Numbered from the stretch's first letter, positions 9,114-18,892 are shown. The stretch: 64,000 nt of DNA from Myroides profundi (GCF_000833025.1 NZ_CP010817.1:2666001-2730000); one strand, 5' to 3'. Notes: a model not told the origin generated them from the letters alone. Translations and numbers: made by a program.

Positions 9114-9614
9114 TTACTGTACAGGTTGTTGTTTTTGTTTATTAGTCTTGTAATAATTCTTCCATCTCTTAGTTAGAATACCTGTCTTTAAATGAGCTTG
9201 ATTTGGAGTTAACCTATCACAACTATCATGAGGTCTAATTTGGTTATAAGCTTCTATACTATTCTTAATTTTATCAATCGTTTTTTGATAACCTAAACTT
9301 GAATAGTTTAAATCAAATTCACCCTTAATTATACCATTTACACGCTCAGCTATTGCATTATCTCTTGGTTCACCACCTTGTGTTGTACTAATAGATATGT
9401 TGTTTTCTATCAGTATTTTAGTATAAACACTACTGCAGTATTGACATCCTCGATCTGAATGATGAATAAGTTTCTCTGTATAAATCCTGTTCTTTAATGC
9501 CATTTTCAAGGCTTGTAAGCATCCATTAGTAGTTAAATCTAAACTAAAACTATAGCCCATTATTTTATGAGAATAAGCATCTGTGATTAAACTTAAATAG
9601 CCCCAAGTGTCTCA
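9114..9614 (-). pseudogene. IS3-family transposase, 5'-truncated remnant
   Basis: The C-terminal part of an IS3/IS150-type DDE transposase. Readable from YLSLITDAYSHKIMG through HHSDRGCQYCS (second Asp), TQGGEPRDNAIAERVNGIIKGEF (catalytic Glu) to PHDSCDRLTPNQAH. The frame extends upstream of the ATG at 9560 as far as a TGA near 9612, beyond which the similarity stops. The first Asp region, helix-turn-helix and OrfA are missing, so the element is dead. No clear terminal inverted repeats remain. Confidence 0.85.
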
Positions 9615-9663
9615 TACTGTAATAGCTGTACAACGATATAAGAACGAAAAATCTTAAAAGGAA

Positions 9664-9694
9664 TAAAAAAAGAGACTAGTGAAAGTCTCTTTTT
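9664..9694 (-). terminator. Terminator-like hairpin downstream of the S51 peptidase
   Basis: Arms AGAGACT (9671-9677) and AGTCTCT (9684-9690) with a T-run on the minus strand. It lies about 130 bases past the end of the minus-strand peptidase gene. The other side is also T-rich, so it may act both ways. Confidence 0.65.
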
Positions 9695-9823
9695 AGTACA
9701 ATTACGTTAAACTTAAACCTCTACCGATTGGTTTGTACACAAATGTAGTTCTAATTCTCTATTTACACTTTCAGTAATCAAAGAGCTAGATACAAATACT
9801 GACGATATTCAATTAATGACAGC

Positions 9824-10441
9824 TTATACAGTCAATACCCCTAATTCTCCTCCTCGAACAGTTATTACTTGATGATTAGTTAACAATACTAAAGGCAATT
9901 TATCTTTATACTCTTGGTATACTTGTTCTGCTACTGCTGTAAAAGGTTCACATCCATAATGCACTAAAGGATATTGATCTATCATTCCCATCGCCTTGTA
10001 TTCTGTCAGCTTAGGGGCAAATGATTTGTCATCCATTGCTTCTATATATTGAATATCAGGACACATCACGACACTACCTGCAGAAGTTCCTATGTATAAC
10101 TTTCCATTAGACACTTGTTCTTTAATCAACTGATCAGCACCTGTTTCTTTTAATATTTGTAACAAATAGAAAGAATTACCTCCTGAAACAAAGATATAAT
10201 CATTGGTAGTGATTTTTTCTTTAATTACGTTATTGCTTGCTGTACTTAACTCTAATACATCTACGATGATCCCTAAACTTTCGAAAGCTCTTTTGTCATT
10301 CTCTACATGACCAACATATTCTTCTACTATACTCGCAGTAGGTATAAAGGTTACCTTTTTTCCTTTCACCTCTTCAATTGCAAAGTCACTAAATAGGCTA
10401 ACAACATCACAGAATGAGGAACTTAAAAACATCTTTATCAC
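9824..10441 (-). CDS. Peptidase S51 (dipeptidase E-like) family protein
   Basis: Class I glutamine-amidotransferase-like serine peptidase fold. Visible are MFLSSSF near the N-terminus, KKVTFIPTAS, the strand DYIFVSGGNSFYLL, and the nucleophile elbow LYIGTSAGSVV with the catalytic Ser. The C-terminus ends GELGVLTV. I start at GTG 10441 (reads MIKMFLSSSF, as family members begin); ATG 10432 or an upstream ATG at 10489 are alternatives, the latter adding an atypical extension. Likely cytosolic and hydrolyses Asp-X dipeptides or related substrates. Monocistronic. Confidence 0.8.
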   Translation of the reverse strand: MIKMFLSSSFCDVVSLFSDFAIEEVKGKKVTFIPTASIVEEYVGHVENDKRAFESLGIIVDVLELSTASNNVIKEKITTNDYIFVSGGNSFYLLQILKETGADQLIKEQVSNGKLYIGTSAGSVVMCPDIQYIEAMDDKSFAPKLTEYKAMGMIDQYPLVHYGCEPFTAVAEQVYQEYKDKLPLVLLTNHQVITVRGGELGVLTV

Positions 10442-10576
10442 AATACAAATTCTTAAAATTGATAAGACTAATTTACAATTCTTACCCATACACTTTTGCG
10501 ATTAATTATAGCTATTTTAGAGTATAGATCACTTCTATTCAAAATATGACAAACCAAAATATCCTTATTAAATGCC

Positions 10577-10610
10577 AAAAAAAAGAAGCTACATCACTGT
10601 AGCTTCTTTC
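10577..10610 (-). terminator. Rho-independent terminator
   Basis: Twelve-base arms AAAGAAGCTACA / TGTAGCTTCTTT (10582-10593, 10598-10609) with A-run on the plus strand (U-run for the minus transcript), downstream of the lipoprotein gene that ends at 10651. Confidence 0.85.
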
Positions 10611-10650
10611 TTTAATATCAACTAATACTTGATAAAGAGAAGTAATCTAA

Positions 10651-11049
10651 TTAATTACGTTTCCCTTCAGCATTCCATGTTTTACCTTCTTGTTCAAATT
10701 TGATAGAAACAGTTTTTGCATTGATACGAATATAGTTACTTTCTGTAGCACCTACATTTTGTATTGTACCGTTTTCTTTACTTTCAAACTTCACTCCTCT
10801 AATACTTGGAATTTTATCCGAAAAAGTAACATATACTTCTTCATTTGATTTTTTTAGTACTTCTAAGCTTCCCTTATCGTTATTGATTTTTTTATCTCCT
10901 TCTACAAAGCTAACTTTTCCTAAATACTGACCTGCAAACATATCATTACCTGTAGGATCATCTGAACTACTGCTACATGATACTGCACCTACTGCTAAAA
11001 ATAGTGCTAATGCAATAATTTTACTTGTTTTACGAATTGAATCTTTCAT
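10651..11049 (-). CDS. Small lipoprotein of unknown function
   Basis: 132 residues. Type II signal peptide with lipobox VGAVSC (Cys25), followed by SSSSDDPTG, a Ser/Asp-rich tether like the surface-export signal of Bacteroidota lipoproteins. The mature part looks like a small beta-rich domain (YLGKVSF, NYIRINAKTVSIKFEQ, TWNAEGKRN). I do not recognise a family. It stands alone with its own terminator; about 300 AT-rich bases upstream contain no gene. Confidence 0.75.
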   Translation of the reverse strand: MKDSIRKTSKIIALALFLAVGAVSCSSSSDDPTGNDMFAGQYLGKVSFVEGDKKINNDKGSLEVLKKSNEEVYVTFSDKIPSIRGVKFESKENGTIQNVGATESNYIRINAKTVSIKFEQEGKTWNAEGKRN

Positions 11050-11348
11050 AGTGTTTATTTTTTTATGCCCGAAAGGAACAAAAAAACAAACAACTCACAA
11101 ACAGCTTTTTCTTATACTATTCAAATATTTAACACATAAAACACTCAATACAAATACTATTAACAATAAAGGCACAAACTACATTATATAACAACAATAT
11201 TTAAATTCGTACTATTTATTGTTGTTTTTATACAAAAAATGGTTCTTATGTTACTATTCATTAAATTGTAAAAATATTTTATCCCCCTATATGCTCTTCG
11301 TATGAAGGAGACAATTGATAAAAAAACATCAATTCTTATATCTAAACA

Positions 11349-11906
11349 TTAGAATTCTAAAGTCAATTGATTACCTGCATTATAATCTTTATTCTCTAGT
11401 TCTAATAAGAATTTCTTTCTCCAAATCCCTCCTCTATAGCCTGTCAGGCTACCATCAGTACCTATTATTCGATGGCATGGGATGATAATAGCTATTCTAT
11501 TCATTCCATTCGCATTCGCTACAGCTCTGATACTCTTAGGAATCTGTAGATATTCCGATTGTTCTTTATAAGACTTTGTTTCTCCATAAGGGATATGAAG
11601 AAGCCCATGCCACACCTGTTGTTGGAATGCTGTTCCTATTAGATCTAAAGCAACACTAAAAGTAATCAGTTCTCCTTCAAAGTACTTCTTCAACTCCTCT
11701 TTCAACAGGGTAATATGTCTGTTCTCTCCAGGTACAATCACGGCATTCTTCTCTTTACTAAGATGATCATACTCCTTCTGTATTCCCTCTATATCAGCAA
11801 ACTCTAATAAACAAATTCCCTTATCTGTAGCACAGACCACGATAGTACCGATAGGAGTTTCTAGTTGTTGTAAATCTATAATACATTGTTCTGTACTTTG
11901 TCTCAT
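11349..11906 (-). CDS. ogt: Methylated-DNA-[protein]-cysteine S-methyltransferase
   Basis: Suicide repair enzyme that transfers O6-alkyl groups from guanine to its own Cys. The active-site motif is IIPCHRIIG with Cys144; upstream are FQQQVWHGLLHIPYGETKSY and the recognition-helix region RAVANANGMN, and GYRGGIWRKKFLLELE closes the domain. Length (185) fits single-domain Ogt rather than the fused Ada. The minus-strand neighbour upstream is the ilv operon, with its own terminator, so the gene is transcribed separately. Confidence 0.93.
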   Translation of the reverse strand: MRQSTEQCIIDLQQLETPIGTIVVCATDKGICLLEFADIEGIQKEYDHLSKEKNAVIVPGENRHITLLKEELKKYFEGELITFSVALDLIGTAFQQQVWHGLLHIPYGETKSYKEQSEYLQIPKSIRAVANANGMNRIAIIIPCHRIIGTDGSLTGYRGGIWRKKFLLELENKDYNAGNQLTLEF

Positions 11907-12073
11907 AACGAATAAGGCTTATTTTTCAGTCTACTAATTTAAACTTAGAATGCCCATCAACCAAATACTACAAAACAATTCTACTCCTGAAATCTTTCAT
12001 TCATTCTAAAGTTATACCTAAATCACTAAGTACTATCTGTCTTATACAACTACTCTTGACAACAACTCTATTC

Positions 12074-12113
12074 TAAAATAAAATAGGTTCCGAGAAACAA
12101 TCGGAACCTATTC
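12074..12113 (-). terminator. Terminator of the ilv operon
   Basis: Perfect 12-base arms AATAGGTTCCGA / TCGGAACCTATT (12082-12093, 12101-12112), then TTTTATTTT on the minus strand, about 40 bases past the ilvA stop. Confidence 0.9.
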
Positions 12114-12153
12114 AATGCTGACTTACTAATCAAGTCATTTATAAAGAAATCTA

Positions 12154-13398
12154 CTAGCCAACTAAATGAGTAAATAGTGCTTCATTATCATTTAAATACT
12201 GATAATTAAAATTATGTTTCTCTAATTGTTTAATCAGATGATCATAATCGAGTCTGTTGGCTAATTCTATCCCTACTACCGCAGGGCCTCTTTCTCTATT
12301 ATTCTTTTTGGAAAACTGAAAATAAGTGATATCATCATCTTCCCCGAGTACTTCATTCACAAACTCCTTTAATGCTCCTGGGCGTTGTGGAAAGTTAACG
12401 ATGAAATAATGCTTTAGCCCTTCATATAAGAGTGAGCGTTCTTTTATCTCTTCTGTACGAGTAATATCGTTATTACTTCCACTTACTACACAGACCACCT
12501 TTTTACCCACCAATTTATCTTTATACAAATCAAGAGCAGCTATACTCAAGGCTCCAGCTGGTTCTACCACTAGTGCTTCTTCATTATAAAGCTTGAGAAT
12601 AGTAGTACATACCTTTCCTTCGGCTACTGTTATTACATCGTGTAAACTCTCTTTACAGATAGCAAAGTTTAAATCTCCAACTCGCTTAACAGCAGCCCCA
12701 TCTACAAAAGTGTCTACTGTATTTAATGCCGTATTCACATTCTCTTGGATAGAAGTCTGCATAGATGCTGCTCCTGCTGGTTCTACTCCTACTATATGAG
12801 TATGTGGGCTTAAATGTTTAAATACAGTACTGACTCCTGCTGCTAAACCTCCTCCTCCAATAGGGACAAACACATAATCAATAGGTTCTTTCATAGCCTG
12901 TAATACTTCTAATGCTACAGTACCCTGTCCTGCGATTACCTCTTCATCATCAAAAGGATGAATAAACACAGCTTTATTCTCTTTACAATACAAGCTTGCT
13001 TCTGCATAACACGCGTCAAATGTATCTCCTCTTAAAACGATATCCACTTTATCTTTACCAAAGAGTTTAACCTGATTAATCTTCTGTTTAGGAGTAGTAA
13101 TCGGCATAAATATCGTTGCGTGAATATCTAAATGATGACAAGCAAAAGCAACTCCTTGCGCGTGATTTCCCGCACTAGCGCATACCACACCTCCAAACTG
13201 CTCATCTGGAGTAAGTGTAGTAACCTTATTATATGCCCCTCTCAGTTTATAAGAGCGTACAGGTTGCAAATCTTCTCTTTTTAAATAGATATCTGCCTGA
13301 TATACTGTACTTAGGTTTAGGTTTTTTATTAAAGGAGTCTGGGTGACGACTCGTGCAATATTTTGTTGTGCTTGATATACTTTTGTCAATAAGTTCAT
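12154..13398 (-). CDS. ilvA: Threonine ammonia-lyase (threonine dehydratase)
   Basis: PLP enzyme making 2-oxobutanoate from threonine, the first step to isoleucine. PLP Lys51 sits in RSYKLRGAYNK; the phosphate-binding loop is PIGGGGLAAG; SAGNHAQGVAFA is the substrate loop. The C-terminal 90 residues form one ACT-like regulatory domain (YFIVNFPQRPGALKEFV), so it is the 414-residue type with a single regulatory domain and presumably isoleucine-sensitive. Its ATG overlaps the ilvC stop (ATGA), and it is last in the operon. Confidence 0.95.
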   Translation of the reverse strand: MNLLTKVYQAQQNIARVVTQTPLIKNLNLSTVYQADIYLKREDLQPVRSYKLRGAYNKVTTLTPDEQFGGVVCASAGNHAQGVAFACHHLDIHATIFMPITTPKQKINQVKLFGKDKVDIVLRGDTFDACYAEASLYCKENKAVFIHPFDDEEVIAGQGTVALEVLQAMKEPIDYVFVPIGGGGLAAGVSTVFKHLSPHTHIVGVEPAGAASMQTSIQENVNTALNTVDTFVDGAAVKRVGDLNFAICKESLHDVITVAEGKVCTTILKLYNEEALVVEPAGALSIAALDLYKDKLVGKKVVCVVSGSNNDITRTEEIKERSLLYEGLKHYFIVNFPQRPGALKEFVNEVLGEDDDITYFQFSKKNNRERGPAVVGIELANRLDYDHLIKQLEKHNFNYQYLNDNEALFTHLVG

Positions 13399-14441
13399 GA
13401 TTGGGATGGTCTTAGTTTTCTTACCTCAGCGCCTGTTTGCCAAAGTTCGCTCTCTCTTAATTCTTTTAACTCTTCTTCTAACTTAGCTCTATAGTCTTTC
13501 TCACTATTTGCCTTAATCACAATCTCTGCCTCTCTTCCTGAAGCTACACTCTCATATAATTCTTTAAATACAGGAGTAGTAGCATCTCTAAACTTATCTT
13601 TCCAATCTAGTGCTCCTCGCTGTGCTGTAGTAGAACAATTAGCATACATCCAGTCCATTCCTCGATCTGCTACTAAAGGCATTAAACTCTGTGTCAACTC
13701 TTCTACTGTCTCATTAAATGCTTCGCTAGGTGTATGTCCTTTTGCTCTTAGTACATTATATTGCGCTTCAAAAATACCTGCAATAGCTCCCATTAACACT
13801 CCTCGTTCTCCTGTCAAATCACTATAAGCTTCTCGCTCAAATGTTGTTTCAAACAAATAACCTGAACCAATAGCAATACCTACGGCTAAAGCTCTCTCCT
13901 GAGCTCTACCTGTAGCATCTTGGAAAATAGCATAGCTCGAGTTTAATCCACATCCTTCTAAAAACAATGTACGTAAAGATGTACCTGACCCTTTCGGTGC
14001 TACTAAAAAAACATCTACTCCTGCTGGTGGAATAATATTCGTTTTCTGATGAAAAGCTACTCCAAAGCCATGAGAAAAATACAATGCTTTACCTGCTGAT
14101 AGATTACCTTTAACTGCCTCCCATGTATGGATTTGTCCTGCATCTGATAGTAGGTTCATGATAATCGTACCACGTTGGCAAGCTTCTTCAATATCAAATA
14201 GCGTTTCTCCTTCTACCCATCCATCAGCTACTGCCTTGTCCCAACTAGTAGAATCCTTGCGTTGCCCTACGATCACATTGATCTTATTATCTCTTAGATT
14301 CTGTGCCTGTCCTGGTCCTTGTACTCCATAACCAATAACAGCCAACACTTCATTCTTTAATACTTCTCTTGCTTTATCTAATGTAAATTCTTCTCTAGTC
14401 ACTACATTCTCTAGTGTACCTCCAAAATTAATTTGTCCCAT
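13395..14441 (-). CDS. ilvC: Ketol-acid reductoisomerase
   Basis: Converts acetolactate or acetohydroxybutyrate to dihydroxy acids using NADPH and Mg2+. N-terminal Rossmann motif VIGYGVQGPGQAQNLRD, followed by helical metal-binding core with GERGVLMGAIAGIFEAQYN and CSTTAQRGALDW. At 348 residues it is close to the short class I form. The gene is separated from ilvN by 134 bases that include an inverted copy of repeat module A, and overlaps ilvA by four bases. Confidence 0.95.
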   Translation of the reverse strand: MGQINFGGTLENVVTREEFTLDKAREVLKNEVLAVIGYGVQGPGQAQNLRDNKINVIVGQRKDSTSWDKAVADGWVEGETLFDIEEACQRGTIIMNLLSDAGQIHTWEAVKGNLSAGKALYFSHGFGVAFHQKTNIIPPAGVDVFLVAPKGSGTSLRTLFLEGCGLNSSYAIFQDATGRAQERALAVGIAIGSGYLFETTFEREAYSDLTGERGVLMGAIAGIFEAQYNVLRAKGHTPSEAFNETVEELTQSLMPLVADRGMDWMYANCSTTAQRGALDWKDKFRDATTPVFKELYESVASGREAEIVIKANSEKDYRAKLEEELKELRESELWQTGAEVRKLRPSQS

Positions 14442-14575
14442 TTTTTATATTTTTTTGTGATTTTGTTTTTTTTGTATTTGTATTGTCACGGATTGCAAAT
14501 CCGCGCCATCAAACTTTGTTTTTTTGTGATATTGGTTAAAAACTTAATTCTTAATTCCCCGAAGGGTAAACATTC
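14442..14575. repeat. Inverted copy of repeat module A inside the ilv operon
   Basis: GTCACGGATTGCAAATCCGC at about 14485-14504 is the reverse of the module found at 5552, 5663, 5802 and 16868, here with a GC-altered loop. It is flanked by the T-rich TTTTTTTGTGAT stretch that sits directly before the ilvC start, and by AATTCTTAATTCCCCGAAGGG. Confidence 0.7.
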
Positions 14576-15088
14576 TTAATTTCTAATTAAAGGAAGCTCT
14601 TCATACTTCATTGGCTTCGTAATCGCTACTCTACCAGAGCGAGTAAACTCTAGTACTCCATAATTAGACAACTGAGTAAAAAGGTTCTCTATTTCTTCTA
14701 TATACCCTGTCTTCTCTATGGCTATAAAATCTTTATCTACTGATAATATTCTAGCTTGACTCTCTCTAATAATTTGTTCTACTTGGGTATTAGACAATAA
14801 ATTTGTCTTTACTTTATAAAGTGCTAACTCTTGGTAAATAATATCGCTATTCTTATGTGCAAATACCTTAAACACCTCTACTAATCGCTCTAACTGACCA
14901 ATCAATTTATCGACTTGCTCTTGTGTACTTTTAAATACTACGGTGTATTTAAAAACCTGTTTTACCTCAGATTCTGATACTGTAAGACTATCTAGATTAA
15001 TATGTCTACGCGTAAAAACATTGGTTATTCTCGTCAGCATCCCAATACTATTTTCAGTAAAAACTGACAATGTGAATTCCTCTTTCAT
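14576..15088 (-). CDS. ilvN: Acetolactate synthase small (regulatory) subunit
   Basis: Regulatory partner of IlvB. N-terminal ACT domain FTLSVFTENSIGMLTRITNVF with RRHINLDSLTV, then a second ACT-like C-terminal half (VEQIIRESQARILSVDKDFIAIEKTG). It binds valine to give feedback control. Length 170 matches the family. It begins 12 bases after the ilvB stop, so the two subunits are made together. Confidence 0.94.
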   Translation of the reverse strand: MKEEFTLSVFTENSIGMLTRITNVFTRRHINLDSLTVSESEVKQVFKYTVVFKSTQEQVDKLIGQLERLVEVFKVFAHKNSDIIYQELALYKVKTNLLSNTQVEQIIRESQARILSVDKDFIAIEKTGYIEEIENLFTQLSNYGVLEFTRSGRVAITKPMKYEELPLIRN

Positions 15089-15100
15089 AATCCTTGCCTT

Positions 15101-16795
15101 TTAATTTAATAATACATCAGAAACACTTGCTCCTGTTGGAATCATTGGATATACATTTTCTTCCTTCTCTACTACTATTTCTAATAGATAAGCTCCAGGA
15201 TGAGCAAGCATTTTTTCTAATGCCTCTCTCAGATCTTGACGCTGTTCTACACGGTTAGCTTCTATAGTATACGATTGTGCAATACCTACGAAATTAGGGT
15301 TGTTCATCTCTGTAAAACTATACCTCTTCTCAAAGAACATCTGCTGCCACTGTCTTACCATACCTAAAAAGCTGTTGTTTAGAATAATCATCTTCACCCC
15401 TATATTACTTTGCATAATTGTACCTAGTTCTTGAATATTCATCTGAAAACCCGCATCCCCTGCTATCGCAACTACCGTTTGTTCAGGATTGCCTAGTTTA
15501 GCACCTACTGCAGCAGGAAGCGCAAACCCCATTGTTCCCAATCCTCCAGAAGTGATATTCGTCTTAGGAGAATTATACTCATAATGACGGGCTGTTATCA
15601 TCTGATGTTGTCCTACATCCGTTACAATGACAACTTCCCCTTTAGTCAATTCTGTCAATAACTTAACAGCATCCTCCATCATGATCTTGTCTGCATTGAC
15701 TTGCTGTTTGTGAACTTTCAACTGTTCTACTTCATATTCTTTGCCTTGTTTAAACTCAGAAAGCCAATCCTTATGAGTACGTTGCTCTACTAGTTCAATC
15801 AAAGTATTTAGTGCTTTTTTAGCATCACTTCGTATGCCGATATCTGCCTTAATAATCTTATTTAACTCTGCTGCATCTATATCAATATGAATAACCTTAG
15901 CTTGCTTTGCATATCGAGATACATCCCCAGTTACCCTATCATCAAAGCGCATTCCTATAGCGATTAATACATCGCACTCATTTGTCTTTATATTCGCTGC
16001 ATAATCACCATGCATTCCAAGCATTCCACAGAAATGACTATGATTACTAGGCAATGCTCCTAAACCTAAAAGCGTGGAAGCAGTGGGTATATCTGTCTTT
16101 TCTACAAAGGCTTTTAACTCTTGTTCTGCATGACTTAATAATACTCCCTGTCCTACTAACAAATAAGGTTTTTTTGCCTTATTAATTAAATCAGCTGCTT
16201 GGTGAAAGCGTTCTAAATCAACTGAAGGTTCTGGAACATAACTTCTCACCTCAGAACATGGTTTATATTCAAAAGCAGTCATTCCAAACTGAGCATCCTT
16301 TGTGATATCAATCACGACAGGTCCAGGTCTTCCAGACTTCGCTAAATAAAATGCTTTGGCAATAGTAGGTGCTATCTCTGAAGCCTTAGTCACTTGATAG
16401 TTCCACTTGGTAATCGGCATCGAAATACCTATTACATCTGTTTCCTGAAAAGCATCTGTTCCTAATAATTGAGATGTTACCTGTCCTATAATGCACACCA
16501 CAGGTGTTGAATCAATATAGGCATCTGCTAATCCTGTAATCAAATTAGTTGCCCCTGGTCCTGAGGTAGCAAAGACTACTCCTACTTTTCCAGAAGCTCG
16601 TGCAAATCCTTGTGCAGCGTGTATTGCCCCTTGTTCATGACGTACTAAGATGTGTTCTAATTCATCCATCTTGTCATAAAGAGCGTCATAGATTGGCATT
16701 ATGGCTCCACCTGGGTACCCGAATATTGTCTCTACTCCTTCACACAACAAAGAAGAGATTACTGCTTGTGCTCCTGTTAATTTTTCTTGTTGCAT
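15101..16795 (-). CDS. ilvB: Acetolactate synthase large (catalytic) subunit
   Basis: Thiamine-diphosphate and FAD enzyme condensing pyruvate with pyruvate or 2-oxobutanoate. Catalytic Glu lies in VRHEQGAIHAAQGFARASG; the ThDP-Mg motif is AGDAGFQMNIQELGTI with ILNNSFLGMVRQWQ. Length 564 fits. The start MQQEKLTGAQ is preceded by A-rich leader and, further up, by 290 bases of repeat modules that separate it from ilvD. Confidence 0.95.
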   Translation of the reverse strand: MQQEKLTGAQAVISSLLCEGVETIFGYPGGAIMPIYDALYDKMDELEHILVRHEQGAIHAAQGFARASGKVGVVFATSGPGATNLITGLADAYIDSTPVVCIIGQVTSQLLGTDAFQETDVIGISMPITKWNYQVTKASEIAPTIAKAFYLAKSGRPGPVVIDITKDAQFGMTAFEYKPCSEVRSYVPEPSVDLERFHQAADLINKAKKPYLLVGQGVLLSHAEQELKAFVEKTDIPTASTLLGLGALPSNHSHFCGMLGMHGDYAANIKTNECDVLIAIGMRFDDRVTGDVSRYAKQAKVIHIDIDAAELNKIIKADIGIRSDAKKALNTLIELVEQRTHKDWLSEFKQGKEYEVEQLKVHKQQVNADKIMMEDAVKLLTELTKGEVVIVTDVGQHQMITARHYEYNSPKTNITSGGLGTMGFALPAAVGAKLGNPEQTVVAIAGDAGFQMNIQELGTIMQSNIGVKMIILNNSFLGMVRQWQQMFFEKRYSFTEMNNPNFVGIAQSYTIEANRVEQRQDLREALEKMLAHPGAYLLEIVVEKEENVYPMIPTGASVSDVLLN

Positions 16796-17089
16796 ATTTT
16801 GTGTTTTTATGTATTCGTTTTTTTGTGATGTTGTTTTTTTTGTGATGACGTGATATCGTGATGTTGTGATGGCGCGGATTTTTAATCCGTGACGTGTATT
16901 CTCCTGACTTTACTATTTTCTGTTTCCCATTCCCTGTGACACAGGACAGAACGTTAAGAAAATGTCTAGTAGACATTTTTAGTGAATGAGACAGGAGGCG
17001 TGCGGGCTAAATGCGTCTCTACATGACCTACAGAATGAAATAATAATAAATGCCCTAGCCAAACATTCCTAATTCCTAATTTTAAATTC
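16796..17089. repeat. Repeat-filled gap between ilvD and ilvB
   Basis: Contains module A (16866-16895), the phrase GTATTCTCCTGACTT also seen after copy A1, a short TTTCCCATTCCC stretch like the units of the 35.7-kb tract, and the second copy of the 96-bp repeat. Ends with AATTCCTAATTTTAAATTC spacer. No gene. Minus-strand frames here read through repeats. Confidence 0.8.
16929..17024. repeat. 96-bp exact direct repeat, copy 2
   Basis: Same 96 bases and same orientation as 5839-5934, 11.09 kb away, and located within the ilv operon. Confidence 0.85.
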
Positions 17090-18787
17090 TTAATTCCCCG
17101 AAGGGCGCTCAATTCCATCAGTAATACATCCCTCTGATGCATCTGCCACACAGTTTGAGTATTTGTACAACACTCCTTTTTTAAACTTTAGTGCTGGCTT
17201 TTGCCACTTTTCTCTACGGGCTTCTAATACCTTCTGATCTACTAATAGTTCAAGCTTTCTATTCTCTACATCAATACTGATGATATCTCCATTCTCTACT
17301 AATGCAATTGTACCTCCATCATACGCTTCAGGAGTAATATGCCCTACTACGAAACCATGTGTACCTCCTGAAAAACGACCATCTGTGATAAGAGCAACAC
17401 TCTTGCCCAATCCTGCTCCCATAATTGCAGAGGTAGGTTTAAGCATCTCTGGCATTCCTGGACCTCCCTTAGGCCCACAGTATCGGATAACGATTACTTC
17501 TCCTGGCTGCACTTCTTGAGCTGATACACTTGCGATAACTGCATACTCATCATCGAATACTCTTGCTTTACCCTTAAAGAACGTTCCTTCCTTCCCACTG
17601 ATCTTGGCTACACTTCCTTTCTCTGCTAGATTGCCATAGAGAAACTGTAAGTGTCCACTTTCCTTAATCGGATTGGCTACATCGACGATGATATCTTGAT
17701 CTGCTGTAAGGTCTTTTGCTAGACTTAGATTTTCTCTTACTGTCTTGCCTGTTACTGTAAGACAATCTCCATGTAATAATCCTTGCTCTAACAGGTGTTT
17801 CATAATAGCAGGTACCCCTCCTATTTTGTGCAAATCTTCCATGAGATACTTTCCACTAGGTTTAAGATCTGCTAAGACAGGTACTCTATCACTAATCTCT
17901 TGAAAGTCCTTTAGGGTAATCTCAATGTCTACAGCATGTGCCATCGCAATTAAGTGAAGTACAGCATTGGTAGACCCTCCTAATGTAATCACCATCGTCA
18001 TCGCATTCTCAAATGCTTCTCTAGTCATAATATCTGATGGTTTGATATCTTTCTCTAATAGGTTTCTCAAAGCTTGTCCTACTTCTAAGCACTCCTGTTT
18101 CTTCTCCGCACTTAAAGCAGGATAAGAAGAACTATGAGGTAAACTCATCCCAAGAGCTTCTATCGCAGATGCCATAGTATTGGCTGTGTACATCCCTCCA
18201 CAGGCTCCTGCACCAGGACAAGCATTCTTAATCACCCCTTTGTAATCTTCTTCTGAAATAGAGTTGCTAAACTTCTTGCCTAAGGCCTCAAAAGCAGAGA
18301 CGATATTTAGTGATTCTCCCTTGTATTTTCCAGAGTGTATAGTACCACCATATACCATAATAGCTGGTCTATTTAGTCGCCCCATCGCGATAATCGCACC
18401 AGGCATATTCTTATCACAACCTGGGATAGCAATGACAGAATCATACCACTGGGCATTAACTACAGTCTCAATAGAGTCTGCTATAATATCTCGAGATACA
18501 AGAGAATACTTCATACCCTCTGTACCATTCGAAATACCATCACTCACACCGATAGTGTTGAAGATTAGCCCTACTTGACCACTCTGTTTGACGCCTTGCT
18601 TTACATACTTTGCCAGATCGTTTAGGTGCATATTACAAGTATTACCTTCATAGCCCATACTCACTACTCCTACCTGTGCCTTATCTAAATCTTCTTCACT
18701 CAGTCCGATTCCATAGAGCATAGCCTGTGCTGCTGGCTGTGTTTGATCTTGTGTGATTACTCTACTGTACTTGTTCAATACATTCAT
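17090..18787 (-). CDS. ilvD: Dihydroxy-acid dehydratase
   Basis: Iron-sulfur dehydratase making 2-oxo acids for valine, leucine and isoleucine. Cluster ligands appear as Cys51 (GNTCNMHL), Cys124 ([10 protein letters not shown]) and Cys196 ([15 protein letters not shown]). C-terminal motifs [13 protein letters not shown] and the ending [13 protein letters not shown] are present; 565 residues is the usual length. It is the first structural gene of the operon, about 80 bases after the attenuator hairpin and 135 bases past the end of the leader peptide. Confidence 0.95.
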   Translation of the reverse strand: MNVLNKYSRVITQDQTQPAAQAMLYGIGLSEEDLDKAQVGVVSMGYEGNTCNMHLNDLAKYVKQGVKQSGQVGLIFNTIGVSDGISNGTEGMKYSLVSRDIIADSIETVVNAQWYDSVIAIPGCDKNMPGAIIAMGRLNRPAIMVYGGTIHSGKYKGESLNIVSAFEALGKKFSNSISEEDYKGVIKNACPGAGACGGMYTANTMASAIEALGMSLPHSSSYPALSAEKKQECLEVGQALRNLLEKDIKPSDIMTREAFENAMTMVITLGGSTNAVLHLIAMAHAVDIEITLKDFQEISDRVPVLADLKPSGKYLMEDLHKIGGVPAIMKHLLEQGLLHGDCLTVTGKTVRENLSLAKDLTADQDIIVDVANPIKESGHLQFLYGNLAEKGSVAKISGKEGTFFKGKARVFDDEYAVIASVSAQEVQPGEVIVIRYCGPKGGPGMPEMLKPTSAIMGAGLGKSVALITDGRFSGGTHGFVVGHITPEAYDGGTIALVENGDIISIDVENRKLELLVDQKVLEARREKWQKPALKFKKGVLYKYSNCVADASEGCITDGIERPSGN

Positions 18788-18861
18788 AACTGTATTTTTT
18801 GGTTGGTTATATATCCTTGATAGCGAAACGACTAGAGAAGTTTAATTGCAAAATACTTTAA

Positions 18862-18892
18862 ATAAAAAAAGCCTCCCGATAACGGGAGGCTT
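18862..18892 (-). terminator. Attenuator terminator of the ilv operon
   Basis: Hairpin GCCTCCCG / CGGGAGGC (18871-18890) followed on the minus strand by seven U, between the leader peptide and ilvD. The 5' arm (CTCCCGT) can instead pair with ACGGGAG inside the leader ORF (forward 18935-18941), giving a mutually exclusive antiterminator. Confidence 0.85.

Noticed and set aside
16740..16976. 78-codon minus-strand ORF over the ilvB start
   Set aside because: Shares its first residues with the ORF at 5886 through the 96-bp repeat and overlaps ilvB in another frame.
17280..17519. Plus-strand ORFs inside ilvD, ilvA and other genes
   Set aside because: Antisense shadows of well-supported genes with typical codon bias artefacts.
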